Assembly (NCBI GenBank): GCA_025330725.1
Contig: JAIWND010000005.1
Location: 62,001-126,000 of the forward strand
Length of the DNA: 64,000 nucleotides
Direction: 5' to 3'
Origin: Chlamydoabsidia padenii
Lineage: Eukaryota > Mucoromycota > Mucoromycetes > Mucorales > Cunninghamellaceae
Numbering within the stretch: the stretch's first letter is position 1; each line of letters begins with the position of its first letter. The notes beneath the pieces are model-generated. The model ran no database searches. It worked only from the letters and a program-made list of their open reading frames with translations, and was not told where the DNA came from. The position numbers and the translations under genes were made by a program. Shown one piece after another: positions 63,325 to 64,000 of the stretch.

Positions 63325-64000
63325 ATGAAGAAAAGAGGCAGTTTGTTTACTTTTTTGTTATGTCTGATATACATCATATACCATCAACCAACTTTTGCCG
63401 CGGAACCTACTTCTTCAGACTTGATGGAACACGTACCATCCGCCACAGTCTTATCCAGCAATGCAACATCAACCAATCCAGCCTTATCCGATGCAGGCGC
63501 ACTAGAAAAGCCTACTTATAACATTGGTGTCTTGTTCCCCGATGCATCAACTGTCAGATCCTATGATCCAGTACTCAATAACATGATTTTGACAAGTACA
63601 TTGGCTGTTCAATTGGCTGCCAAACATATTCAGGAGAAAAATTACCTGCCAGGTAAAAAAAAAAACCCCCCCCATTCACAAAAACTCAAAAAGTATTTAA
63701 ATCCCGATTTTCTTTTCTTCTTATCTTTTAATCCTCAAAGATGTCAACCTCAACTTTACACGATACTATTCTTCTGCATCCCATGACGGTGAAACATCCT
63801 GGACAACGATTCGAATGATTGAAGACGGTGTAAAGTAAGTAAATGACATTAATGTAATGGGTTATTAATTACTTTCTCTTTGCGTAGCGCTGTTATTGGC
63901 GATATGATATCAAATACCACACAAATATCGGCTGGTCTCACAGGTTTATTTCAAATTCCTCAATGCTCTTGTGGTGCCGTTTCTTTGGATCTCTCAGACA
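63325..64000 (+). CDS. Class C GPCR-like (GABA-B/ANF-type) receptor, N-terminal part
   Basis: The gene is cut by the window end. Exon 1 starts at 63325 with a signal peptide (SLFTFLLCLIYIIYHQPTFA), followed by a Ser/Thr linker and YNIGVLFPDASTVRSYDPVL, the first strand of a type 1 periplasmic-binding (ANF receptor) fold, then LTSTLAVQLAAKHIQEKN. Exon 2 (about 63740-63834) gives VNLNFTRYYSSASHDGETSW and TIRMIEDGVN. Exon 3 gives AVIGDMISNTTQISAGLTGL and IPQCSCGAVSLDLSD, with the conserved switch between lobes. Early-diverging fungi carry receptors with this domain ahead of a seven-membrane class C domain; the membrane part lies outside the window. The intron at 63653-63739 contains a copy of the composite motif. 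Confidence 0.75.
63696..63707 (-). promoter_or_regulatory. Composite motif inside an intron
   Basis: TTTAAATCCCGA lies in the first intron of the receptor-like gene, just after a C-run. It is one of two intronic copies; the other is at 13987-13998. Confidence 0.3.

Overview
The window is nuclear DNA of a filamentous early-diverging fungus, most likely a Mucoromycota species close to Mucorales. Three observations support this. The genes are split by many short GT-AG introns of about 45-90 nt. Intergenic DNA and introns are AT-rich, with long A/T homopolymers and dinucleotide repeats. The gene set (RSPRY1-type SPRY-RING protein, CASD1-type transferase, class C receptor-like protein, CCHC microprotein) is typical of fungi that keep genes lost in yeasts. 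No rRNA, tRNA, CRISPR array or prokaryotic signal was seen.

Layout. 0.1-8.5 kb: Ser-rich secreted/GPI-type protein, GH47 EDEM-like alpha-mannosidase, small conserved protein (minus), SPRY-RING protein. 8.5-13.8 kb: gene-poor, with duplicated repeats, a decayed Tc1/mariner-type transposase and poly(A) tracts. 13.9-22 kb: zinc-knuckle microprotein, unknown 200-aa protein, casein kinase 2 alpha (minus), CASD1/Cas1-type O-acetyltransferase (minus). 22-29.6 kb: gene-poor, with a possible small gene, a broken Ty3/Gypsy pol fused to a broken SDH1 copy, and a decayed ~237-bp tandem repeat. 29.7-37.5 kb: RBR E3 ligase (minus), Tat-SF1/Cus2 splicing factor, coiled-coil protein, RING-H2 protein. 38-45 kb: possible membrane protein, U1 snRNP C, Tyr-rich 71-aa protein (minus), DCAF-like WD40 protein. 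45.9-51.2 kb: inositol hexakisphosphate kinase, mitochondrial PDK-type kinase, questin-oxidase-like protein (minus). 52.4-64 kb: neutral ceramidase, Rab8/Sec4 GTPase, Mmt-type CDF transporter, Dma-type FHA-RING ligase (minus), and the start of a class C receptor-like gene cut by the window end.

The genes are mostly housekeeping (splicing, ER quality control, ubiquitin ligation, signalling, lipid and metal handling) and do not form an obvious cluster. The most striking unexplained signal is a 12-bp composite motif, GCGGGATTTGAA or its reverse complement. It recurs about 20 times in the window. Many copies lie 75-420 bp upstream of translation starts, some lie in introns, and some lie inside short tandem duplications. 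It looks like an E2F half-site joined to a CHR (TTTGAA/TTCGAA) site, and it is the best candidate here for an undescribed regulatory system.
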